64,000 nucleotides of DNA, from positions 3,534,001 through 3,598,000 of the forward strand of contig JAUEDM010000004.1 of assembly GCA_033439685.1 (NCBI GenBank), given 5' to 3'. The DNA is from Apodospora peruviana (lineage: Eukaryota > Ascomycota > Sordariomycetes > Sordariales > Lasiosphaeriaceae). Position numbers and translations under genes: made by a program. Below are positions 10,819 through 21,000 of this stretch, one piece after another (position 1 is the stretch's first letter; every line of letters begins with the position of its first letter). The notes beneath the pieces are model-generated. The model did no database searches and had not been told where the DNA came from. It saw only the letters and a program-made list of their open reading frames with translations.

Positions 10819-12262
10819 ATGGCCGACATATCACCACCTCCGCCACCGCCGGCGCCGCCAGCTGCTGAGCCTGTATGTAACTCGACCACTGGATTATATC
10901 CGGTCCCAAAGTGCTGATGTCTATGCTTCGTTATAGGTTGCCCCGAAGGGACCTCCCAAACCTCCCCCTCCACAGAACCAAGCTCTCCGCATGCTCGGCC
11001 TCCCCAACCTACCTCGCAAGCTCCCGTCGAGAAACTGGATGATCTTCTGGACCCTCTCGGCCACTATCACAGGCGCGATAATTTACGACCGCCGGGAAAA
11101 GCAGAGGAATATCGCAAAGTGGCGGCATGCGGTTGAGCATCTCGCCAACGAGCCGCTGCCCGGCTTCGGCATCGCAGCCAGCCTCGCCCAGCCGCGGAAA
11201 CTGACCATCTACCTGTCGAGCCCGCCCGGCGACGGCCTCCGCGTGGCGCAAGACCACTACACAGAATACGTCAAGCCTATCCTGGCCGCGAGCGGGCTGG
11301 ACTGGGAATTCGTCCAGGGCAGGAGAGAAGGCGATGTCCGCGCTGTCGTGGCCGAGCGCGTGCGCAAAGCCCGCCGCGAGCAGGAGTTAGGCGGCGAACC
11401 GGACCCCGACCGCGAACCGACTAGGGACGAGCTCATCGAGATGCACCGCAAGGAGCGCGGCATTGAGCCGTACTCGGGCGTCCGCGGCGACGTGGTGATT
11501 GGCCGTCACACCTGGAAGGAGTATATCAGGGGTCTGCACGAAGGCTGGCTAGGCCCGCTGACGGCGCCGCCTCTACCCGAGAAGGTAGCCGACGACGCAG
11601 AGACATCATCACCAGAAGAGAACAAACCCGCAGAAGAAGAGGCGCCAAAACCAAAGAGACCGCCCCAGCCGCGCCCGTATAACACCACAAACGATTACCC
11701 CGTCGAATCTCTCCCTTTGCTCGCGCCCAACGAGTTCGCCCCCGCCGCGCCGATCCGCGAGCCGCACCTCCTCGGCTTCCTCAACACCCCCACGCGCCTG
11801 GTGCGGTTCTTTAATCGCCGCGCGCTGGCCGATGAGATCGGCCGCGAGGTCGCCGCCGTCTGTCTCTGCACCTACCGCGAGTTCCGTGACCAGCAGCAGT
11901 CCTTCGACTCTACCAGCCCGACAGGTAGCGACGACGAGATGCCACAGTACGAGCAGGAAAAAGAACTCGCGTGGGAGGAAAAGGATTGGGTCAAGACCGT
12001 CTGGAAGGACGCGGACAAGAAGGACGACGAAATCCCGGAAAAGATTCGCCCGTTTCCCATCGTTATGGACTCACGCGTCGCCAGCCGCATGCGTCGGTTT
12101 GAGCTCCTGCCTGAAGATGAAGCGCACGCTAAGCAGATCGTTGTGCCTGAGGAGGAGGTCGAGGGCTGGACCAAGGGGAAACTGAGGCAGCTGTACCGCT
12201 GGGGAGTGGCGAAGGTGACTAAGGAGGAGAAGAAGACTGTGTTGTTGGAGGATTACGAGTAA
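10819..12262 (+). CDS. tim54: Mitochondrial inner-membrane translocase subunit Tim54
   Basis: Two exons (10819..10872 and 10937..12262) with a 64-bp phase-0 intron give 459 residues. A start at the internal Met (10991) would drop the proline-rich N-terminus MADISPPPPPPAPPAA and the conserved stretch before PRKLPSRNW. Tim54 features are the PSRNWMIFWTLSATITG transmembrane segment near residues 50-70, KWRHAVEHLA, the YLSSPPGDGL motif, HYTEYVKPILAASGLDWEF, and a conserved C-terminal part ending in acidic and basic helices. In the family, Tim54 is a fungal-specific scaffold of the TIM22 complex that inserts carrier proteins into the inner membrane, with its large domain in the intermembrane space. 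Residues about 205-235 are a low-complexity Glu/Pro/Lys linker. Confidence 0.92.
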
Positions 12263-13230
12263 GGTTTTACTGCATGTAATGGTGCATCATGTTTCTCTCC
12301 ATTCTTGGTTGATTGGGTGCCTTATTTTATTTTTGTCCACACAGGGTCATATATATACTTGTATAACATCTGTTTCGGAGGTATAGAGCGGGTAGAGTAG
12401 GGAGGTAGGAAAAGGAGTGGCGCATGGTGGATATATGATTATATATATGTATAATATTTGTCAGAAATGAGAGAGATCTCCTCCCTACAATCCGTGTCTT
12501 CTTTTGTTCTGACATTTGCCCCAGGGCTAAGCTTCCAAGCAACCTTGGGAGTGACGCTGCGAGGGTTGACTTCAAATCAAGACAAGCTGTGGTAGAAGGC
12601 ATGAGGTCTTTTATCTTTAGCTGATTTACAATCCCTGACCTAACAATACCATTGTGGCAGCAAAAGGCTCACCAGCCAACCCAGGCCACACAGGCACGGT
12701 GATCTGAGGTGACTGGCTACGAAAACCCCTACGGGGCTTTTGGCGCCAAAAGAGCAGAACTAAATTGGCAGTATTATATGGCATGTGGAATTACAATCTT
12801 GAAAAGTACAGATCAACTGTGTAAGCAGGACGCTGATTCGAACAGGCGACCTCTCTGCAGCCTCTAGACTTTTGTCAAGAAGACCTAGATCACCGCACCC
12901 TACTACTGAGCTACGAGAGCTACCACAGACTAGGCTTCAACAACCAGTGGTTGGTTTGCGGTACTAGCATCGTTCGTTGGACTGCTATATCTACCTCAGT
13001 TACGCTCTGGTTGGCTGAAAGAAAAGTGGTGACCACGATGGCGGCGATCAGAGTTTGGTTAACATCGTATAGGTGGATGTTTGGGAGGTTGGTGAAAGTG
13101 AAGCTAGACAATTGGCGCCTGATAGTGAGAGCTGACACGTACTGTGTGGTGTCGAGTGTCGTCCTCCGATGGGGTAAACCGAAGCAAATCTTTCAAGACA
13201 CGTCGTCCAGAAGCTCCAGTCACGACTAGA
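12263..13230. other. Convergent intergenic region tim54 / fyv6 with tRNA-like relic
   Basis: Carries the 3' ends of two converging genes and, at about 12823-12921, a minus-strand tRNA-like element described separately. The rest is A+T-rich with no recognised gene. Confidence 0.5.
12823..12921 (-). tRNA. tRNA-like sequence, probably a tRNA pseudogene
   Basis: Read on the minus strand, it has a canonical A-box start (TAGCTCAGTAG) and a B box (GTTCGAATC) about 75 bases apart. A D stem, an anticodon-type stem (TGCGG/CTGCA) and an intron-like internal hairpin (TCTAG/CTAGA) can be drawn. The T stem pairs only if one extra base is bulged, position 33 is not U, and no good 7-bp acceptor stem forms with the 3' end. 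These defects point to decay. The isotype is unresolved. Confidence 0.4.
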
Positions 13231-14127
13231 TCAGTCGTCATCTTCATCAGAAGAAACATAGTCAACAAGTCCTCCCAGACCACCTCCAACTGGTTTCGCA
13301 GCGCTTGCTGTTGATGTTGCTGATGCTGGTGCTGCTACCGGAGGCGATGCCGACGATGCCCCCACCTCACCCATCTCCTTTCTTTGGCCCTCTCCTTCCT
13401 TCTCTCCGGAATCCTCCCTCTTTTTCTTCACAGGCAACAATACCTTCTCCTTTCTCCTCCTCTTTCTACTCCCACCTTGACCACCAGTACCGTCAAACGC
13501 ACCCAACAACTCGACATCCACATCCTCCTCCCCATCCTCACCTTCACCCTCATCCTCCCCACCACCATTTCCACTGGTCTTAATCTGTCTCTTCCTAAAT
13601 AATTCCAACCCCTCCTCGGTCTCTCTTCTCAGCCTCTCTTCTTCCCGTCTTTTCCGCTCCCTAACCTCATCCAAAAAATCAATCTCATCATCATCAAGCG
13701 CCCGAAACTGATTCTTGAGCCGGTTCGCCTCCTCAAAGGCCGCCTGTTTCGCCGCCTTATTCGCCTGGAGCACTTCATACAGACTCTTTTCTTCTTGCCC
13801 TGCTTGCAACCGCGCCTGCTGTGCCTGCTTGTGAAGCCTCTCAGCCTCGAGTTGCTGTTCCACCTCGAGCCATTCTTTGTTCTTCTGTTTCGTCTCCTGA
13901 GGCGCACTGGTGGTAGTAGTAGATCCTAGTATAGATGTTGCTGCGGCTGCGGTGATTGTAGCTGGTACTGCTGCCACTACTGGTGATGGTACTACTGTCG
14001 GTGCCGATGCCGATGATGATGAGAATTTGTGAGAGATGCCAGTGTCTGCTGGCGCAGGTGCAGGCGCAGCAGTGGTACCGCCAGCGGGAATCGCAAACGA
14101 GCCCGCCGAGACGAATCGTGATGACAT
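13231..14127 (-). CDS. FAM192A/Fyv6 N-terminal-domain protein
   Basis: A single-exon 298-residue protein. It opens with MSSRFVSAGSF, the short motif at the head of the FAM192A/Fyv6 family. After an Ala/Thr/Ser-rich insert (about residues 20-75) comes the family domain at about residues 80-160: EWLEVEQQLEAER, EEKSLYEVLQANKAAKQ, FEEANRLKNQFRALDDDE and the DFLDEV acidic patch. Coiled-coil charged helices follow. The C-terminal half is Gly/Glu/Lys-rich and disordered, and the last residues LVDYVSSDEDDD form an acidic tail. By family knowledge yeast Fyv6 is a second-step splicing factor at the spliceosome active site, and human FAM192A (PIP30) binds the nuclear proteasome activator PA28-gamma. A nuclear splicing role is the favoured inference in a fungus. 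The gene is convergent with tim54. Confidence 0.85.
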   Translation of the reverse strand: MSSRFVSAGSFAIPAGGTTAAPAPAPADTGISHKFSSSSASAPTVVPSPVVAAVPATITAAAATSILGSTTTTSAPQETKQKNKEWLEVEQQLEAERLHKQAQQARLQAGQEEKSLYEVLQANKAAKQAAFEEANRLKNQFRALDDDEIDFLDEVRERKRREEERLRRETEEGLELFRKRQIKTSGNGGGEDEGEGEDGEEDVDVELLGAFDGTGGQGGSRKRRRKEKVLLPVKKKREDSGEKEGEGQRKEMGEVGASSASPPVAAPASATSTASAAKPVGGGLGGLVDYVSSDEDDD

Positions 14128-17003
14128 GATGTGATTTTTTTCTTCGTCGTGTCAAGCCAAAATGGATATATGGAAGACAAAACAAACCCCCCCAGTCGGT
14201 CAGTCAGTCAGTGAGAAAGAGATGCCTGACTGGTCCCTCACTTGCCAAGAGCCGCGCAGGCGCTCAGTTCTCACAATTGAAGCCAACGAAAGACCTAGCA
14301 AACCGAATGAATGAGTGCCAAGCCCAGCGGTTTATATGCAGCAGTTCAGAGTGTAGGTAGTGGATGTAGCCAAGATCGAGCGAGAGAGCAAAGATAGGTA
14401 CGGAACGCGTATGCAAAACGGTATCCAATTGGTGTTCAAAAACGGCGTTGATTATTTGGCGACGTTCGTGGTCGAGTCAAGGTCAAGATTGGGGACGATG
14501 GGAAAGGTTTCGAGGTGAGGTCCGAAGCTCAACTACCTTTACTGCACCCCTGTCTGCCGCTGTGGGGGCGACCGCCGCGACGCACGCCCGACCAGCACAC
14601 TCAACCGCCATGAACGACATCGCGGTGAAACACGAATAAATCGATAATTCAATATCCACGCAGCTTAACTAAGGACGTTCAAAATGTTTCCAACTGAGAA
14701 GATCTCACGTAAAGATGCCAACAGAATTTTGGATCGTACCGTACCTTAGTTATTCGTGCAATTTTGATTTGTTTTTTTATCATCTACTCAAATTTGTATT
14801 TTCCTTCACCTTCCGTGATAAGTTTGGCCAAGTCATCCATTTAGTCGACACCATGCTAATACTAGGTGTATCTGCTTGAACAGGAGGATAAGTCTATCGT
14901 CGCCGAAACAAGATGCACACTTCTTCTGTAGCACCCCCCACAAACACCAAACATCATGCTAATACAACTCCCACCCAGAAGCAAGCATCTTTGCTTCATA
15001 ACAGCCAGATAGACATGTAGAAACTGGTCTGCCCTTTCCTGATCACTCAAATGACTGAACTCTGACCAAACCGAATCAACCTAGTTTTGTGTTTTTCAAG
15101 ACCCAAAGACAGAAACTCCACGAATCTTGGTCCCCCCAAAGCCCGTCTGTCTACCTAACCCCTTCCCCGCAGAAAGCTCATCAAGTCGTGAGGAATCAAG
15201 TGTAAAGATGAACATAATATGTAAGAAAGAAACAAACGAAACCCCAATTCCGCCTCGATGAGAGAAAGAAGAAAATGAATCTCGGAAAAAATTAAATCCC
15301 ATAAAGGTAGCGATGTAAAACCCCTATCCCCTTTGTAGGGCCCCTTCCCCGATGTAGCTCCCCTCTACTATAAAATGCTCCCGATTTGGTTGTCCCCTCC
15401 TGAATGAAGTCAACAAAGAAACCATCTCGAGTTCTGCCAACTCGCCTCATCGCAAAGACAAAGTCGAGTTAACTAACAAGAATACCAACTTTCGGCAGGT
15501 GTGTCCAAGAATCCTGATTTCCGCCTGTCAAAAGAACAAGAGAAGCCAAGACCGAGTCCAAGTCGCCTTCCAAGTTAGGTCGAGGAATGAATGCAAAAAA
15601 GAAACATGTCCCGTGCAGAACAGACCCAACGAAACAAACTGAAGAGCAGCAAGCCCGCCTCCGCCTTTTTCCCGGGAAAAGCAAATGCAATGTAGAAACC
15701 ACCTCAAGTCCCTTTTTGAACACCCCAATACCTGCGAAAAAAAAGCCATCTGGCATCCTCATGAAAATCACAACACATATGTACCGGTCCCAACCAAACT
15801 TTTTGCATGTCGAAAAGGCAAATTTGTCGCAAATAATCCTTTTTGAAGTGGCACTATGACCACACGATGACCGTCTTGAACGCCTTGAGTTGGTGCCCTA
15901 CTAAGGCTGGCAGATCGTCTGCCATGTGAAAGAAAATAAAATCAAAGGAACGAGCGACCCAACCACCACTGATCAAAGATATTACAAAGTGCTATCCACG
16001 CGACCCAATCACCCCAACCTCCATCTCCAACATCAACACCGAACAACGACGGGTGCTGCGTTACGCTGTGCGAGAGACATACATCGCTTCGGAAGCGTTA
16101 TATCTCTTAGCAAAAACCGGGGTTGGCAGCCCGCAACTGCAAGCCGGGCCGTGGATGTGCATCGTGCAAATAAGAGGTCGTTCAGGTCGACTGCGCGTAG
16201 TAGAAGACCGAAAGAATAGGGTTAGGGCGAAGTCGATAGCGTAAGAGTCGACCAAGTCTATAAGCCGAATAGCGATGAAAGCAATGGTATTTAGGCTCCA
16301 AAACGCCAGTCCATGAAATATTACCGAGCCGTATACCGAAAGAAAAAGGAAAACAAATCAAATTCATTAATGGAGGATGGAGGACGGCTGGTGCCGTGCT
16401 GGTCGGTGACCTGCGTTAGGCTTCGGAGACATCACCGTTCGCGACCCGCATAGCGCTATCTCAAACTCTCGCACCTATGGTGAACGTAGGGCGAGGTCGA
16501 GAAGGCACTGGAAGGGAGCAATGGGTGGGTTACTGTCTCACTGGGCTGATCCAGTCCCGTTCGTCAATCCGGGTATCAGAATGCAATGTATCGATATTCC
16601 GTTGGGCGTGAAATGGAAAAAAAAAAAAAGCAAAACCGGTAATCCGACGATGCAATGCGAAAAGCAGGGCCATGCCTGACTGAACTCATCAAAATAGAGA
16701 CGGTGACCGACAATGCCGAAACTCGACAGCTCGGTCTTAATGTCGCCATACACCAAAGTGCCGACTACTAACCGATAACTGCCTGTCGAGAGCCGGTGTC
16801 CGAGAAAATGCAGGACTCCCAACTGTTTGACGATAGCTGCCGCCAGGGAAGCATGGTGCAGGAGGAGTAAATTGCTGTCCGTAGCTGGGGCGAGGGAAAT
16901 ATCGCGCCGACTCATTGGGGGCAGTTCGTTGGGAATCCGCGCGGTCGGAGGAGCTGCAATCCACTGGTTGTGGGTAAACGTTACCGCGGTAGCGAGGTGG
17001 CAC
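14128..17003. other. Gene-free spacer between fyv6 and the cyclin gene
   Basis: About 2.9 kb with only short, unconvincing frames on both strands. The left end must hold the fyv6 promoter and the right end the 3' untranslated region of the cyclin gene. Several A- and T-rich runs and a (GTCA)-type mini-repeat near 14196-14212 are seen. No RNA gene is recognised. Confidence 0.5.
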
Positions 17004-18095
17004 CTAGCCAACGACTGGCTGTCCGTAGGCATTACCGGCAAAGTAAGATGACGGGTTGTGAGCACCGATATGAGTACCCACGCAGTTCACGCAGTTGCAA
17101 TCAGCGACACTGGGATTTGGATGGTCCCAGATGCTGCGGCCATAATTGTTGCCAGCGTAGTAAGCAGGGTATGCTGCGTGGTTCCGAGGCGCTTGAGTAT
17201 GGTGAAAGCTGTTATAGGCAGTGGGCTGCTGGTATTGTCTCGAGGCATTGCCATTGCTGTCGATCGCTCGGTCGAACCACTCGTTGTAGTGAGAGTTGAC
17301 CGAAGTTGCAGAGTTGACGTACTCGGGCGTGCCATAGCCAGAATCGGGAGGCGTCAATGGAGCGGAGTGCGGCCAAGCCACGGGGTACGCCCAGGCGGAT
17401 TGCTCTCGTCGGTAAGCGGGAGGCTGCGGAGCTTGATTGTGCTTCATGCTAGAGAGCCGCTCGTAGCGCTCAAACTCAGCAACTTGCTGCTGGTGCCAGG
17501 TCGACTGCATGTATGGGTTCCGCGGCCGTGCAATCTCCGTCTCAATGGGCGGAACAAGGGCGGCCAGACGCTCGCGCGCGGCCTGCGCCTGCTGCTGTGC
17601 CTGCTGATGGTGCTTCTTGGTAACCAGCCATTCCTGCCAGTTCGCCAGCCAGGCCGTGTAATCCTGAGACTCATCGAGATTGACGTATAGACCCCAGGCA
17701 ATCGCCGAGAGCCACTCATATTCCATAGTGTTCAGCTCCCGTACCGGAATTCCGCTGACATCCGACCAAGATTTGTTCTGGAAAGTATTATCGTCGAGGA
17801 ACTTGCTTCCAAGCATGAGGCCAATGGTCAGCATTCGCCAGATCTCGCCTTCGGTGTGGTTGTTCTGTCCGGCGGCATGCATCACGTTGATACGCTTGGC
17901 TAGGTAGTTCATGCCAAGAAGAATTGTCGTGGTCGGAAGTCGTGTCGAGGTCAATATCTGCGATACAAACTTTCGGAAGGTAATATTGACTGAACTGCCC
18001 GGCATGACAACGCGGGTTGCCATCTCTGCGACATACTCGGCCATCAACTCGACCTCATAGTCGAGAACGGCGCAGACACCTCCGGTTCCAGGCAT
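17004..18095 (-). CDS. Clg1/Pcl-like cyclin-domain protein
   Basis: A 363-residue frame from ATG 18095. Residues about 10-165 form a cyclin box of the Pho80/Pcl/Clg1 type: VELMAEYVAEMA, FRKFVSQILTSTRLPTTTILLGMNYLAKR, WRMLTIGLMLGSKFLDDNTFQNKSWSDVSGI and LNTMEYEWLSAIAWGLYV. A Gln/Ala-rich linker and a Tyr/Asn/His/Pro-rich disordered C-terminal half follow. In the family such cyclins bind a Pho85/Cdk5-type kinase. Immediately upstream the frame stays open and reads VVGLPNPELTDK, with a plausible 3' splice acceptor (CTCCACCAG) before it. The real protein may therefore begin in an additional 5' exon that I could not place. The end given here is secure; the start is the first Met in the visible exon. 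Confidence 0.85.
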   Translation of the reverse strand: MPGTGGVCAVLDYEVELMAEYVAEMATRVVMPGSSVNITFRKFVSQILTSTRLPTTTILLGMNYLAKRINVMHAAGQNNHTEGEIWRMLTIGLMLGSKFLDDNTFQNKSWSDVSGIPVRELNTMEYEWLSAIAWGLYVNLDESQDYTAWLANWQEWLVTKKHHQQAQQQAQAARERLAALVPPIETEIARPRNPYMQSTWHQQQVAEFERYERLSSMKHNQAPQPPAYRREQSAWAYPVAWPHSAPLTPPDSGYGTPEYVNSATSVNSHYNEWFDRAIDSNGNASRQYQQPTAYNSFHHTQAPRNHAAYPAYYAGNNYGRSIWDHPNPSVADCNCVNCVGTHIGAHNPSSYFAGNAYGQPVVG

Positions 18096-21000
18096 CTTGT
18101 CCGTCAGTTCGGGATTCGGGAGTCCAACAACCTGGTGGAGAGAGAAAAAGCAGACTGCTTCAAGCAGCTGGAAATTGGGCTCAGCAACGGGACGCGGCCA
18201 CTTGTTGCTAGAGGAATATTCCAGAGCCGAAGAGCCGGGGGATCTCGAGAAAAAGGAGATTGTCGGAATCTACTGGGAGGTGTGAGCCATAGATTGGTCC
18301 TATCACGCCCAGGCTGGAACGGGTGGTCGAATTTCAAGGTGTTGAAGGAGGGTGGTGGAAGTTGGATTAACGGGTTCGCAGTGACCAGTGGATGATGGGA
18401 GATCCCGTCAAAGAAGACCTTCTGCCGACCACACCAAAAGTTTATCTCCGGTGAGAAGAGTCGTCTCCTCGTCCAAGGCTATCAAACAACGTCGTTGCGA
18501 AGGATGCAGTAGGGTCGAAAGGAGAGAACGCCTGGGAGCACCACTAGTTCAAAACTGTTAGCGCAAACCCAAAATTGAAACCAAGGTGGCAGCACAGGTT
18601 GGCATATAAGTGGACTAAAAGAATGCAGGGGACAAGGGGAAGACGCTGAATAGCTTGTCGGCGGCCATAAATATGGTAGGGGTTGGATTGAAGGTCGAGG
18701 GTTTCGACAGTTTGGCGTGTCCAGATTGTTGAATCCAGCCACTTCCGCCTCTAGATCACTCAGCCCACACGACACGAGTTAATCTGGATTGCGTTGCGGA
18801 GTGCGTTGCTGATAGTTCGGGTGGTCGGAAAGACCGCGGTAGCTCGGAGCAAGGATGTCGAAATGATCAAAACAAGACGATTGGGCGTGCAGATGATGCT
18901 TGTTCGCCGTGTGCACGTCGATGCACCTTTGGAATTGTGTGAAAATGCAAGATTAAACGGAATCCAAGTACTAACCTGCTAGAGAGGATTGATAGAGAGA
19001 GCAGTGTCTCGGAGTCGCTTCAAGAAGGGGGAAATGTGGTTGTCCTCTGGACCGTGTGGACGTCGTGCCGTTGTCGAGAATTGACGAAGGGACAAGGCGC
19101 ACCCGTAAACCGCTCGTCTGGCCGTCGCTTGTTTCCGTCTCTGTACAAGAGCGAAAAGAACAGCAACCCGAAATCTTTCGTGAACGACACAAAACTGAAT
19201 TGGTCGCTCGTCGATTGCTCGATTTCCGGCGGAATATGCGGTCGTTGGAGGTGTTGAGGGTGAGAGTGAGGACACGGCGTGACGAAAAGAGGTGGGAAGG
19301 GAAGGGAAGAGAAACGGGTCGGGCGGCGGTGGTGGTGAGCAGAGTGATAACTGGCTGGCTGTTGCGGTAGCGCGGGCCTGGCTGGGAGTGCACGGGGCAA
19401 GGGTGCACTCGTGCCGGCTAACTTTTTTTTCTTCTTCGATCTTTCCTTTGCTGGGCTCTGGCGCTGGGGCGGTGGGTGCTGGGCGCCCCACAGTGGCCAA
19501 GGAGATTCTTCTTCGTACAGTACTGTTACGTTGCCGGGCTGTACATACCTGGTATTCCCCAGGGTGCAGTCCAATATTCTAGTGTACATTACGGAATACA
19601 GTACCAGCGGCAACACGGCAAGTGGCCCGTTGATTCACTGCACCTCGTACTTGATAACTCAGAATGACCAAAGACTCCTCATAACTTCCACGGCCTGGCG
19701 GGTAGGAATGAATGGTGGAAGGCGAAATGGCAAATGGAGGGCAATTACTTGAGCCGTGATGGATGGGAGGAAAGCGTTTACAGACGGACTCGGCAAAGGC
19801 TACGGATGGATTACCAGATGATCACCAGTTTTGAGTGAAAATGCAAGTCGGCCGTGCCAGTGCAGGAGAGCAGTCGATGTTTCCACGGTTGAACGGCAAA
19901 TTCTCGTCCATTCGTTCCTGCCGCCGCCGTTTGAGAGCTCCGCAAGCTGATGCTTCAGGTCGATACACAGTGTTAAACTTAGTTCATTGCCGTCATAGTG
20001 TATTACACACTACGAATACGGCAGTCCGTACGGATTACTCCGTACACGGCGATAGCTCCTTTCACCCAGCGTCAAAGGCAGGGCCAAAGCAACTCCTTTC
20101 AACCTCTGCGCTCCCCAAAGACTGACTGCAAACTATTCCTGTGCCAGGCAGGAAGCGTTGGTGCCGTCAGTCAGGAGCAAAGAAACGGCGTGCAACCCCG
20201 AGAGGTAAGACCACGGAGAGGGGGAATGTGCATCAGCATTGGTGCGACTTATGACGGAAATGACCAGGGTGCCGTCGCTGGGCCAGTCAAGTCCTTGCCC
20301 CAAGAAAGAATGGAAGTCAACTGTCTGCGAGAGTTGCGGATCGTGGTGGAGGTGGGCAAAATATTGGAGGGGTGGCCAAAGTGTCTTTCCACTTTCCAGT
20401 CTCCCACTCGTCGATGCCAAGAGAGCCTGTCCAGGCTGGAGGGAAGGAACAAACCAGAGACGCAGGGAGCAGGAGCAGGAAGCACAGGCAAAGCAGGGGC
20501 GACTTTGGTGCGGAGTGGGGTGAGCCCACGATAAATTTCCACGCCCCTCCGTTTAGGGTAAAGACTGGAGACTGGGACACGAGACCGCAGCTTCGAGGCA
20601 ACACCCGTGCAGACGACGTGTTTGGATTTTGATATTCCTATTGCGTGACTCTTCTGCCTTCCCAGAGTTGTTGGTGATGAGGACCTCAAGGCTGCGTTCG
20701 TAAGTCCGTCGTCATCAGTTCGAGCCTGGTTAGTGCTGCCTATTCGCCTTTTTTTTTCGGCTGGCCGATCCAGAACAGCTTACAGGATGAGTGTCGCAGG
20801 TACGGGTTACCGAGATGACGATGGTGATGATGATCAATCCTCACTGGGGAAGCATGTTAAGGGACTAACATCTTTCGTGGCTGGTTGTAAAAGATCCGGT
20901 GTATATATTAACATGCACTATCCCCGTGTTGAAGCTTGGACAAAAAGAGGCACGGGTGCTCAAAAAAAGAATCAACGAAAGTGGTCGGAGGAGGATGATG

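Noticed and set aside
16217..16228. GGGTTAGGG string resembling a telomere repeat
   Set aside because: Only one and a half copies, not an array; expected by chance.
19020..19616. 198-codon minus-strand frame upstream of the cyclin gene
   Set aside because: Low-complexity His/Pro/Ser/Lys sequence typical of translated pyrimidine-rich leader; no domain.
20660..20750. tRNA-like patch with a 5-bp T stem (ATCAG/CTGGT) and a B-box GTTCGAGCC
   Set aside because: No matching 5' acceptor or anticodon stem could be found, so it is at most a tRNA fragment.
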